A program made the position numbers and the translations under genes. A DNA stretch of 64,000 nucleotides, taken from assembly GCF_014641655.1 (NCBI RefSeq), contig NZ_BMID01000001.1, forward strand, positions 434,001 through 498,000, given 5' to 3'. This document shows, in pieces, positions 1 to 10,183 of the stretch (its first letter is position 1; every line of letters begins with the position of its first letter). The notes under the pieces are model-generated. The model saw only the letters and a program-made list of their open reading frames with translations. It had not been told where the DNA came from and did no database searches. The stretch is from Pseudoblastomonas marina (GTDB lineage: Bacteria; Pseudomonadota; Alphaproteobacteria; Sphingomonadales; Sphingomonadaceae).

Positions 1-1172
1 GGCTGGTGCCGCAACCGATGTTCCCCTCGGGCGAGTACAGCCGGATCGACCGGTTGGTGGTGCTCGCGATCCCCGCCATCGCGCTGACCGAGATCCTGCT
101 CGCGGCGCAGGCCTACAAGTTCGACATCGCGACCACCGTCCGCTCTCGCGCGATCGTCGAACCGTGGGCGATCTCGATCCTCGCGCTCGTGTTCTACTAC
201 CAGATCCCCGACGAGGGGCTGATGCTGGCCTTCCTCGCCAGCGTCTACGCCGCGCTGCTGACCGCGCTGTGGCCGTTCCTGCGGACCTATGGCCTCCCGA
301 AGGGCTGGCTTCCGCATCCGGTCACGATGGGGCGGATCGTGGTGCGCGGCCTGCCGCTCGCGGGCGCGGACGCGATCGAATGGGGCACGCGCCGGCTCGA
401 CATCTTCCTGCTCGGGCTGTTCGCTTCGCCGGTGGCGGTCGGCATCTACTACGTCGCGCAGCAGATCGCCTCGCTGCCGCAGAAGCTGAAGCAGAGCTTC
501 GATCCCGTCCTCGGCCCGGTGATCACCAGGGCGGTGAAGGAGAAGGACTGGAAGCGGATCGCGAGCCAGGTGCGCCAGGTCGCTTTCTGGATCGTCGCCG
601 CGCAGGCGGGAATCGCGCTGACACTCGGGATCGCGGGCGATTCGCTGATGCGCCTGCTTGGCCCGACCTATCCCTTCGCCACCGCCGCGCTCGCCTTCCT
701 GCTCGCGGCCGAAGTGGTCGCGGCCCTGGCGGTCACCTCTGAAGCAGCGCTGGTCTATGTCGCGCGCGTGCGCAATTTGTGGCTTTCGGTCACCACGATC
801 GTGCTCCAGGCGGTGCTGACGATCGCCTTCATGGTGATCGGGCGCAGCTACGGAATGGCGGACGGAGTGCTGGCCGCAGGCGCCGCCTTCGCACTGGTGC
901 TCGCGCTCGGCTTCGCCTCGATCGCCAAGGGGATCGTGCTGTCGCGGATCCTCGGGGCCTCGGTGAACAATTTCCGCTGGGCGCTGGTCTATGCCGCCGC
1001 GCCCGCGGTGCTGGTCGGCTGGGCGTTCACGGAGGCGCCCGAATGGGGCCGGTTGCTGATCGGTATCCCGGCGGTGCTCGCGGTCTATGCCTGGGTGGTG
1101 TGGAAGCGCGGTTTCACCGAGGACGACCGGATGCTGTTCCGCAAGAACATGGTGCCGCAGGCCGAGGATTAG
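1..1172 (+). CDS. Polysaccharide/lipid-linked oligosaccharide flippase, 5'-truncated by window edge
   Basis: The reading frame is open from the first bases, so the true start lies upstream; about 388 residues are visible. They form repeated hydrophobic helices with short polar loops, as in the MOP/MATE superfamily of O-antigen and exopolysaccharide flippases (usually 450-500 aa), so perhaps the first 60-100 residues are missing. A polar loop with GADAIEWGTRRLD and LPQKLKQSFDPVLGP resembles the central region of Wzx-like proteins. The product would sit in the inner membrane and move undecaprenyl-linked sugars. No glycosyltransferase genes follow, so the substrate cannot be guessed here. Family call good, exact role inferred. 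Confidence 0.75.
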   Translation, partial: LVPQPMFPSGEYSRIDRLVVLAIPAIALTEILLAAQAYKFDIATTVRSRAIVEPWAISILALVFYYQIPDEGLMLAFLASVYAALLTALWPFLRTYGLPKGWLPHPVTMGRIVVRGLPLAGADAIEWGTRRLDIFLLGLFASPVAVGIYYVAQQIASLPQKLKQSFDPVLGPVITRAVKEKDWKRIASQVRQVAFWIVAAQAGIALTLGIAGDSLMRLLGPTYPFATAALAFLLAAEVVAALAVTSEAALVYVARVRNLWLSVTTIVLQAVLTIAFMVIGRSYGMADGVLAAGAAFALVLALGFASIAKGIVLSRILGASVNNFRWALVYAAAPAVLVGWAFTEAPEWGRLLIGIPAVLAVYAWVVWKRGFTEDDRMLFRKNMVPQAED

Positions 1173-1309
1173 GATCGGAGAGCAGGGCGCATTTCGGACG
1201 CGCTCTGACACCTTTGCCACATTTTGGCCACATTCACAGCCGGTTCACTTCACCGGGCCCAGCCTTCCTTTCATCGCGGGAGAACGATGAGGAAGAAGGA
1301 GTGGGAGAG

Positions 1310-2899
1310 ATGAAAAAGGCGACGAAATTCGCGATTGCGGTGGCAACGATCGCGTTGGTGGCGGGCTGCGCTTCGGGAGACGAGGCGATCGAGGAGGGTG
1401 CCGTCCAGACCGACAGCGCCGGCGTCTACTCGCCGCCGCCACCGCCTCCGGCGATGATGGCCGAACGCGCCGCGATGGCGGTTCCCCCGGTGATCGTGCC
1501 GATGGAAGCCGATAGCGAACGGTACGACGGCGAGGAGGTTTCCCCGGTCAAGCGCGTGGCGGACGAGCCGGTCTCCACCTTCGCGGTCGATGTCGACACC
1601 GGCGCCTACGCCAATACGCGGCGCTACCTGCGCGACGGGCGGCGCCCGCCCAAGGCGGCGGTGCGGACCGAGGAATTCGTCAACTACTTCCGCTACGATT
1701 ACGCCAAGCCGCAGGATCGCTCGACTCCGTTCTCGGTCGCGACTGCGGTCGCGCAGACGCCGTGGAACGAGGATACCCGCCTGCTGCGGATCGGTCTCCA
1801 GGGTTACGACCTGCCCCGCGACCAGCGCCCGGCGGCCAACCTCGTCTTCCTGCTCGACGTGTCGGGTTCGATGAACAGTCCCGACAAGCTGCCGCTGCTC
1901 AAGACCGCGCTCAAAGGACTGGTCGACAACCTTCGCGACGAGGACCGCGTCTCGATCGTGGTCTATGCCGGCGCCGCCGGACTGGCGCTCGATCCGACCA
2001 ACGATCCGCGCGAGATCAAGGCCGCATTGGACCAGCTTTCCGCGGGCGGTTCGACCGCGGGCGGGGCCGGGCTCCAGCTCGCCTACCAGACCGCGCGCGC
2101 CAATTTCATCGAGGGCGGGGTCAACCGGGTGATCATCGGTACCGACGGCGATTTCAACGTCGGTATCTCCGATCCCGACGCCCTGGTCGAACGGATCGAG
2201 AAGGAACGCGATACCGGCGTCACGCTGTCGGTGCTCGGCTTCGGCAGCGGCAATTACAACGAGGCGCTGATGGAGCAGATCGCCAATAAGGGGAACGGCA
2301 ACTACTCCTACATCGACAGCGCGCTCGAGGCTCGCAAGGTGCTCGGCGAGGAGATGAGCTCGACCCTGTTCACGATCGCCAAGGACGTGAAGATCCAGGT
2401 CGAATTCAACCCCAAATTCGTCAAGCAATACCGCCTGATCGGCTACGAGAACCGGGCGCTGCGCGAGCAGGATTTCGACAACGACAGGGTCGATGCGGGC
2501 GAGATCGGTGCAAGCCACCAGGTTACCGCGCTGTACGAGGTGGTGCCCGCCTCGAAAACCGGCTGGATCGGAGAGCGGCGCTATGACGGCAACAAGGCCG
2601 AGAGCACGGGCAGCGGCACCGATATGGCCTATATCAAGCTGCGGTACAAACTCCCCGACGGCGATCGATCGACGCTGGTCGAGCGTGCGGTCCCGGCCGC
2701 GATGCTCGACCGGGCCGGGCGCGCGCAGGGCGATTTCGCCTTCGCCGCCGGGGTCGCCGCCTTCGGCCAGTACCTGCGCGGCGACGAATTGCTGAACGGT
2801 TTCGGCCCGCGCCAGATCGTCTCGCTGGTCGGGCCGCAGCGCGATTTCTACCGCGCCGAATTCGTCAAGCTGGTCGAAGCCAGCGCCGGCATGGATTGA
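1310..2899 (+). CDS. VWA-domain lipoprotein (YfbK-like)
   Basis: A 529-aa lipoprotein. The start at 1310 is preceded by a purine-rich stretch (GGAGTGGGAGAG) and gives a signal peptide ending LVAGC, so Cys20 would be lipidated. A Pro-rich linker and a conserved VSTFAVDVDTGAYANTRR block typical of YfbK-like proteins follow. The von Willebrand factor A domain has the MIDAS motif DVSGSMN, with a later GTDGDFNVG metal-loop segment; the C-terminal third matches the DUF3520 region of the family. It is probably periplasmic-facing and binds a metal-dependent ligand; the partner is unknown. The frame stays open upstream of the ATG, but only the ATG start gives a signal peptide. Confidence 0.88.
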   Translation: MKKATKFAIAVATIALVAGCASGDEAIEEGAVQTDSAGVYSPPPPPPAMMAERAAMAVPPVIVPMEADSERYDGEEVSPVKRVADEPVSTFAVDVDTGAYANTRRYLRDGRRPPKAAVRTEEFVNYFRYDYAKPQDRSTPFSVATAVAQTPWNEDTRLLRIGLQGYDLPRDQRPAANLVFLLDVSGSMNSPDKLPLLKTALKGLVDNLRDEDRVSIVVYAGAAGLALDPTNDPREIKAALDQLSAGGSTAGGAGLQLAYQTARANFIEGGVNRVIIGTDGDFNVGISDPDALVERIEKERDTGVTLSVLGFGSGNYNEALMEQIANKGNGNYSYIDSALEARKVLGEEMSSTLFTIAKDVKIQVEFNPKFVKQYRLIGYENRALREQDFDNDRVDAGEIGASHQVTALYEVVPASKTGWIGERRYDGNKAESTGSGTDMAYIKLRYKLPDGDRSTLVERAVPAAMLDRAGRAQGDFAFAAGVAAFGQYLRGDELLNGFGPRQIVSLVGPQRDFYRAEFVKLVEASAGMD

Positions 2900-2952
2900 T
2901 CCGACGCAACAGCGTGTTGAGCACCGGGTGCGGGGGCGCTATCGCAGGGGCG

Positions 2953-3678
2953 ATGGCCTCCCGCCCCATGATCCTCGCCGCCGGCGCGCTTGCCGCGCTG
3001 GGCATTGCCGCCGCCAGCCACGCGGCGCTCTCGCCTGCCTTCATGGCCGGGCTCGAAGCGCAGGCTGCGGCGGTGACCGAAGGTGCGGTCACGGTCGACT
3101 TCCGCACCCGCAACGGATCCTATTCGCGCCATCCCGAACTGTCGGGCGCGCGCGATCTCCATCCCGACGAGCGCCGCCGGCTGGCGCTGGCTGTGTCCGC
3201 TCTACCGGGCGTAGGCGGGCCGTACTGGCGGCGCGAAGAGCGTCGCCAGATCACCCAGGCCGCGGCCGAGGATCCGCTGTTTTGCGAGCGGCGCATCGAT
3301 GCCATCCTCAAGACACGGACGATCCGCTTCGCCGAGGCCAGCGCGCGGCTCGATCCGACCAGCGCCGCGCTGCTTGACGAGGTGGCCGACGCGCTCAAGC
3401 CTTGTATCGGCAGCCGGATCGCAATCATCGGCCATACCAACGATAGCGGCGATGCGGCGGTGAACCTCGCCCTATCCGAACGCCGCGCCGACCGCGTCCG
3501 CCTGGCGCTTGCGCGGCGCGGCATTCCCGCCGTGGAATTCGTGGTCGAGGGGAAGGGCTCGGAAGAACCCGTCGAAGGTCTCGACCCGACAGACCCCGCC
3601 AACCGGCGGATCGAATTCGAATTGCTGCAGAAAGCGCCACTCGTGCCGACTGCCGTAGACACACCGGGAGCCGGTTGA
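2953..3678 (+). CDS. OmpA-like peptidoglycan-binding protein
   Basis: A 241-aa protein starting at ATG 2953, which gives an N-terminal hydrophobic signal sequence; an in-frame TTG at 2896 would add 19 non-signal residues. The C-terminal half is an OmpA_C domain: beta-strand TIRFAEASARLDP, then IAIIGHTNDSGD, ALSERRADRVRLAL and DPANRRIEFEL, the standard residues for binding the diaminopimelate peptide of murein. The N-terminal half is not recognisable. It begins 54 bp after the VWA gene and is followed within 2 bp by a small membrane ORF, so 1310-4391 is probably one transcription unit concerned with the envelope. Confidence 0.85.
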   Translation: MASRPMILAAGALAALGIAAASHAALSPAFMAGLEAQAAAVTEGAVTVDFRTRNGSYSRHPELSGARDLHPDERRRLALAVSALPGVGGPYWRREERRQITQAAAEDPLFCERRIDAILKTRTIRFAEASARLDPTSAALLDEVADALKPCIGSRIAIIGHTNDSGDAAVNLALSERRADRVRLALARRGIPAVEFVVEGKGSEEPVEGLDPTDPANRRIEFELLQKAPLVPTAVDTPGAG

Positions 3679-3679
3679 G

Positions 3680-3781
3680 ATGCCGCTACTCGCCGAAATC
3701 ATGGTCCTCGCCCTGATCGCCTATACGATCGGTTTCGGGCTGGGATTGCTCATCTGGAACAGGGGTAAGAGCGATGGCTGA
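3680..3781 (+). CDS. 33-aa single-pass membrane peptide
   Basis: A very short ORF (MPLLAEIMVLALIAYTIGFG... ending RGKSDG) encoding one hydrophobic helix followed by a basic end, as in single-span membrane miniproteins. It starts at the base after the OmpA-like gene stop and its last 8 bases overlap the start of the helix-hairpin-helix gene, so all three look translationally coupled. No function is recognisable. Its position and the clean membrane helix favour a real gene, but length alone is weak evidence. Confidence 0.5.
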   Translation: MPLLAEIMVLALIAYTIGFGLGLLIWNRGKSDG

Positions 3782-4391
3782 ACTGATCGAAACGCACTGG
3801 GTAGCGCTGCTGCTGGTGCTGGCACTGGGTGTGTTCGTCGCGTGGTGGTTGTTCGGTCGCAAGAAGCCCGAGCGCGAGCGCCATGTCTCGCCCGACGTGC
3901 TCGACGAAGGCGCGGCCCCCGCCAACCGCAACCAGGCGCTGATTGACGCGCCGCCCGCTGCCGCGGCGATGGACCAGCTCGCCGGATCGGGGACCGTGGT
4001 GTCGGCCGCGGGGGGCGAGGACGAGACCGAAGTGCACCTTGCCGAGGACAAGGCTGCCGCCGCGGCGGCCAGGGCCAAGCAACCAGAAGCCGAAACCCCG
4101 CCCGCGACGCCGCAATCCCAGGCCGAAACTGCGGGGGCGGCCGATGCCGGTTCCGCCGACGAACTTGCCAAGATCAAGGGGGTCGGCCCCAAGCTGCGCA
4201 CCCAGCTCGCCGAAATGGGCGTGACCAGCATCGCCCAGATCGCGGCGTGGAGCGAAGAGGATATCGACCGGATCGACGGCCAGCTCGGACGCTTTTCGGG
4301 CCGTATCCGGCGCGACAACTGGGTCGAGCAGGCCAGGCTGCTCGAAGCGGGCGATCGCGCTGCCTACGAGGCCAGGTTCGGGAAAGTCTGA
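3774..4391 (+). CDS. Membrane-anchored helix-hairpin-helix protein
   Basis: A 205-aa protein: one N-terminal transmembrane helix (about residues 8-27), a long Ala/Pro/Glu-rich linker (about 30-128), and a C-terminal helix-hairpin-helix domain (about 131-190) carrying IKGVGPKLRTQLAEMGVTS and IAQIAAW. This domain is like the C-terminal extension found on ribosomal protein L21 of many alphaproteobacteria and on other small HhH proteins, which suggests nucleic-acid or protein binding at the membrane. The gene overlaps the 33-aa ORF before it; the ribosome site AGGGGTAAG lies inside that ORF. Function is not known. Confidence 0.75.
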   Translation: MAELIETHWVALLLVLALGVFVAWWLFGRKKPERERHVSPDVLDEGAAPANRNQALIDAPPAAAAMDQLAGSGTVVSAAGGEDETEVHLAEDKAAAAAARAKQPEAETPPATPQSQAETAGAADAGSADELAKIKGVGPKLRTQLAEMGVTSIAQIAAWSEEDIDRIDGQLGRFSGRIRRDNWVEQARLLEAGDRAAYEARFGKV

Positions 4392-4416
4392 CCTCGCCCG
4401 CGCGGGCCGAAGAGCC

Positions 4417-4995
4417 TCACTCGGCCTCGGTCTCGTCTGCGACCGGCGGTTCGGCCGCCTCTTCGAGGTCTTCGCTCTCGGCGCGGCAGCTGCGCAGCAA
4501 TTCGCGCGTCAGCGGGCTGGCGGGAAGGCGCAGCAGGCCTCCGCCCGGCAGTGTCGCGCTGAAGCGATCCTCGAGGATCCGCCAGCGGCGATCCTCGGAC
4601 TCGAGACTCCCCGTCCAGCGGTCGGGCGGCTGGGCATCGACCGGGATCCGCAACCGGAGGTTGCCCACCAACGCGAGCAGCGCGGCCTTGCCCTGCGGCG
4701 CATGCCAGTGCCGTGTCATCGCGATCCGGGTGACCCCGAAGGCGCCTTCTTCGCAGGCCATCGAGAGCAGCGGCGGCGATCCCTCGACCCCGAATTCGAT
4801 TCTTCCGTCGCTACCCTCGCGCCATTCGGCGTCGTCGGGCTGCTCGGGAGCGGGCGGGGCCGGAACGGGCGAGGGCGTGTTGGTGACCAGCGGCACCCGC
4901 ACCTCGTAATCGGCCTGGTCTTCGCCCGCCGCGCGGTCGCCGCCCGAACAGGCGGCAAGCAGGGGGAGCAGGATGAACGGTAGGGCGCGCTTCAT
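4417..4995 (-). CDS. Small lipoprotein, paralogue of the next gene
   Basis: A 192-aa protein with a signal peptide ending LLAACSGG (lipobox Cys16), so a predicted lipoprotein. The rest is acidic and has no family I can name. It contains YEVRVPLV near the N-terminus and ends with a Glu-rich tail. The neighbouring minus-strand gene (5069-5617) ends with the related YEIRVPTAEQ...IRDCR, and the present protein has a matching ELLRSCRAESED; the two look like diverged duplicates with rearranged segment order. It lies convergent to the helix-hairpin-helix gene. The product is probably in the cell envelope. Confidence 0.7.
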   Translation of the reverse strand: MKRALPFILLPLLAACSGGDRAAGEDQADYEVRVPLVTNTPSPVPAPPAPEQPDDAEWREGSDGRIEFGVEGSPPLLSMACEEGAFGVTRIAMTRHWHAPQGKAALLALVGNLRLRIPVDAQPPDRWTGSLESEDRRWRILEDRFSATLPGGGLLRLPASPLTRELLRSCRAESEDLEEAAEPPVADETEAE

Positions 4996-5068
4996 GGAAG
5001 GCGCGGTTTAGGCCGCGCCGGACAGGCTGTGAAGCGCGCCGACGGGGCTTTCCCCGGCCTCGACACAC

Positions 5069-5617
5069 CTAGCGGCAGTCGCGGATCACCTGTCGCATCT
5101 GCTCGGCGGTGGGCACGCGGATCTCGTAATCCGCCCCATCGTCGAGCCGGATGCTGAGCGGGTCGGGCGTGTCGAGCAGGAGGCCGGCTTCGTCGCCCGC
5201 CGGGTCGAGCGTCGCGCGCCACATGGCGCCGGTGCCGAGCTCGGTCTCGACGCCCTCGACATCGGCGCGGAACAGCTCGCCGCCCGATCGTACTTCGAGG
5301 ATCCGGGCTTCGCCGGCGGTCGCGCCCGGGGCGAACCAGTTGAACAGCACGCGCTTGTCGCCCTCATCGGGTGAATCGCAGCGCAGCGTCAGCATGCCCT
5401 CGCTGTCGGGCGGGCCGTAGAGCGCGGACTGGCTCTCGCTCTTGTAATACCAGCGCCGCCCGTCCTCGCCTTCCTCGCTCTCGCTGTCGACGGTGGGATC
5501 GAAGGCGGGCGCGCTCGTTTCCGCCTCGTCGGGCACGATGGTGTCGTCCGCGGTGTCTTCTCCGGAAGAACAGGCGGCGAGAGCCAGCATGGTCGCTGCT
5601 AGAAGGGCGCTGCGCAT
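5069..5617 (-). CDS. Small lipoprotein, paralogue of its downstream neighbour
   Basis: A 182-aa predicted lipoprotein. The start was placed at the ATG (CAT at 5615-5617), which gives a signal peptide ending LALAACSSG (Cys17) and a GAGGGAG ribosome site just upstream; a longer open frame adds 24 residues that destroy the signal. After an acidic linker comes a beta-rich region with WYYKSESQSALYGPP, LTLRCDSPDEGDKRVLF and the terminal YEIRVPTAEQMRQVIRDCR. The two cysteines in LRCDS and RDCR could form a disulfide. Function unknown; related to the gene at 4417-4995. Confidence 0.75.
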   Translation of the reverse strand: MRSALLAATMLALAACSSGEDTADDTIVPDEAETSAPAFDPTVDSESEEGEDGRRWYYKSESQSALYGPPDSEGMLTLRCDSPDEGDKRVLFNWFAPGATAGEARILEVRSGGELFRADVEGVETELGTGAMWRATLDPAGDEAGLLLDTPDPLSIRLDDGADYEIRVPTAEQMRQVIRDCR

Positions 5618-5690
5618 CGTAATCTCCCTCGTTCGATCCTTCGCTCCACAAACTGATCGTCGGCGCGCCTGTTCCGGCGCGGCGCGCACG

Positions 5691-7196
5691 TCAGCGGTTG
5701 CGGATGAAGGCGCGGATATCGGCCGACAGCTTTGCCCGGTCCTCGTCGCGGATATACATCATGTGGCCCGCGTCGTAATATTCATACGTGACGCGATCCT
5801 GCGGGATGCCCATGCGCTTCAACGAATATTCGGCGCCGAAGAACGGGGTCGCGAAATCGTACCAGCCCTGCGCGTTGAAGACCCGCAGCTGCGAGTTCTG
5901 GCGCATCGCGCGGCCGATGAAAGGGGCGACGTTGAGATAGGCGTTGCGGCCCTGGCCCGGCAGCGACCAGTCCCAGTTGCGCCCCGGCTCGCTGCCGATC
6001 GAGTTGTAGCCGCGATCGGTCTCGAAGCCGAGCGTCTCGCGCGCCCACTGGTTGATCGCGGCGGTATAGCCCGCGTCGATCCCGTAGAAGCTCGGGTCGG
6101 AATCGGGGGTCTCGCCGGCATCGTCGTAATCCTCGCCGGTGTATCGCGCATCGAGCCGCCCGATGGTGAGCCCGCGATCGCGCAGCAATTCCTTGTAGAA
6201 GCGCTGGCTGGTGACTCGCAGGTTGGCCTGGTCGAGATATCGCTCGGACAGGCCGGTGAGGCGCGAAAGCTCGGCGCGCACCGCGGCGCGCTCGGCATCG
6301 GGCAGGTCCTGCCCCTTGAGCAGCGCGGTGGCGAACGGCCCGATCGCGAATTGCCGCGCCTCCTCGGCGATCGCCTCGACCGAGGGCGCCTGCACCTTGC
6401 CGTGGTAATAGGCCGCCGCCGCCATGTTGGGCAGGGTGACGATGTAGGCCATCTCGTTGCCCGGGGTGGGCTCGCGCGCGGCGAAATCGAGGATCGTCGA
6501 GATCAGGATCAGCCCGTTGAGGCCGACATCGTTGTAGGTCGCGCCTTCGAGTTCATCGACCACCATCGCGGTGCGGGTGGTGCCGTAGCTTTCGCCGCCG
6601 AGATATTTGGGGCTGCCCCAGCGGCCGTTGTCGTTGATCCAGCGCCGGATCACCTCGGCGACCGCGCGCGCATCCTGTCGCAACCCGTAATAGTCTTCCG
6701 GATCGGCCTCGTCGGTCAGGTAGCTGAACCCGGTGCCCGGCGGGTCGATGAAGACGAGGTCGGCGACGTCGAGCAGGCTGTCGGGGTTGTCGACCAATGG
6801 ATAGGGCGGCGCGCCGTCGTCGCGCGCATCGGAAGGGATCGCGACCCGCTTCGGCCCGAACGCGCCCATCTGCAGCCACACCGAGCCCGAACCCGGCCCG
6901 CCATTGTAGATGAAGAACACCGGGCGCGACGTGTCCTTCGGGTCCTTCACGTAGCTGGTGGTGACGATCACCGCCTCGGGCTCGCCCTTGTCGGACGTGA
7001 GCACGGTCTCGCCGATCGTCGCGGTGTAGCTGATCCGCTGCCCGCCGAAGGTGCCGGACAGGTCGCGCGACTTGACCTGCGGCTCGATCGTCTCGGCCGG
7101 TGCTTCCTTTTCGGCGTCCTGCGCCAGGGCCGGTTGGGCCGAAAGGGCGAGCAGGCTTGCGGCGCAAAGGCTGGCGAGGATCGGGCGGTATGTCAT
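5691..7196 (-). CDS. Serine carboxypeptidase, peptidase family S10
   Basis: A 501-aa exported hydrolase. The start at 7196 follows an AGGGGGAAG ribosome site and gives a signal peptide ending ALAQDA. Family S10 features are clear: the oxyanion-side motif VFFIYNGGPGSGSVW (about residues 93-107), DPPGTGFSY (about 151-159), the nucleophile motif GGESYGTTR (Ser about 203), a C-terminal Asp segment FNAQGWYDFATPFF and the catalytic His in DAGHMMYIRDED. S10 enzymes remove C-terminal residues from peptides at low pH. The product should be periplasmic or secreted, probably for peptide scavenging. It is monocistronic between the lipoproteins and uvrB. Confidence 0.9.
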   Translation of the reverse strand: MTYRPILASLCAASLLALSAQPALAQDAEKEAPAETIEPQVKSRDLSGTFGGQRISYTATIGETVLTSDKGEPEAVIVTTSYVKDPKDTSRPVFFIYNGGPGSGSVWLQMGAFGPKRVAIPSDARDDGAPPYPLVDNPDSLLDVADLVFIDPPGTGFSYLTDEADPEDYYGLRQDARAVAEVIRRWINDNGRWGSPKYLGGESYGTTRTAMVVDELEGATYNDVGLNGLILISTILDFAAREPTPGNEMAYIVTLPNMAAAAYYHGKVQAPSVEAIAEEARQFAIGPFATALLKGQDLPDAERAAVRAELSRLTGLSERYLDQANLRVTSQRFYKELLRDRGLTIGRLDARYTGEDYDDAGETPDSDPSFYGIDAGYTAAINQWARETLGFETDRGYNSIGSEPGRNWDWSLPGQGRNAYLNVAPFIGRAMRQNSQLRVFNAQGWYDFATPFFGAEYSLKRMGIPQDRVTYEYYDAGHMMYIRDEDRAKLSADIRAFIRNR

Positions 7197-7267
7197 GACG
7201 GTTCTTCCCCCTTGTTCGCAGCGACCTATGCCCATCGCGCAACGGCCGCGTCAAATGCGCCCGTCGA

Positions 7268-9451
<2,184 letters not shown>

Positions 9452-9549
9452 GCGCGCACATATGGGGAACACAGGCGCAGGCTGCAACGCGCTTGAGGAT
9501 ATGGCGAGGCGTGCTAGCCTTGCGCCCTAGACATCAGGGGAGAGTTCGC

Positions 9550-10101
9550 ATGCGCCGTCCCGTATTGTTCGCCACCTTCACCGCTGCTGCTTTCGCGCTC
9601 GCGGCCTGCGGCAGTCCCGATGCCGACGCCGATGGCGACGGCGAGATCAGCCTCGAGGAAGCCGCCGCGAAATCTGACGAGATGGTCCGGCCCGAGCCGG
9701 GCCTGTACCGCGCCACCACCGAGATGATCGACATGCAGATGCCCGGCGCACCGCCCGCGGTGCGCGACATGATGAAGGGCATGATGGGCGGCGGTGAGGA
9801 GACCAGCACCTTCTGCCTGACTCGGGAGCAGGCCGAGAAGGGCTTCGAGGAAATGGCCCGCCAGACGCAGGAGGACGCCGATTGCGCGTTCGAGAAATTC
9901 GACGCCGACGGCGGATCGATCGACGCGGTGATGACCTGCCGCGGGTCCGAACGCGGCGAGGTCCGCATTGCGATGCAGGGGACCGGTACCCGCACCTCGT
10001 CCGACATGACGATGACGATGGATGCGCGCGGGCCCCAGGGACAGTCGATGACCATCAAGACAAGGTCGCGGCAGGAGCGCATCGGGGACTGCGAAGGCTA
10101 G
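9550..10101 (+). CDS. DUF3617-like lipoprotein with an EF-hand loop
   Basis: A 183-aa predicted lipoprotein starting at 9550 after the strong ribosome site AGGGGAGAG. The signal peptide ends ALAACGS (Cys18). Immediately after the lipid anchor is DADGDGEISLEE, which fits the 12-residue EF-hand calcium loop exactly (Asp at 1, 3, 5, Gly6, Ile8, Glu12). The rest looks like DUF3617: EPGLYRATTEMIDMQMPGAP, FCLTREQAEKG, CAFEKFDADGGSIDAVMTC and a final RIGDCEG with paired cysteines. Function of DUF3617 is unknown. It is divergent from uvrB with about 100 bp between the start codons. Confidence 0.8.
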   Translation: MRRPVLFATFTAAAFALAACGSPDADADGDGEISLEEAAAKSDEMVRPEPGLYRATTEMIDMQMPGAPPAVRDMMKGMMGGGEETSTFCLTREQAEKGFEEMARQTQEDADCAFEKFDADGGSIDAVMTCRGSERGEVRIAMQGTGTRTSSDMTMTMDARGPQGQSMTIKTRSRQERIGDCEG

Positions 10102-10183
10102 GCACGGGTCGCGTTGCGTCGATGCTCTCGGAAACATAGCCGCCCTGCGGCGTTCGAATTCCAAGCAACCAACAAACGGGGCG

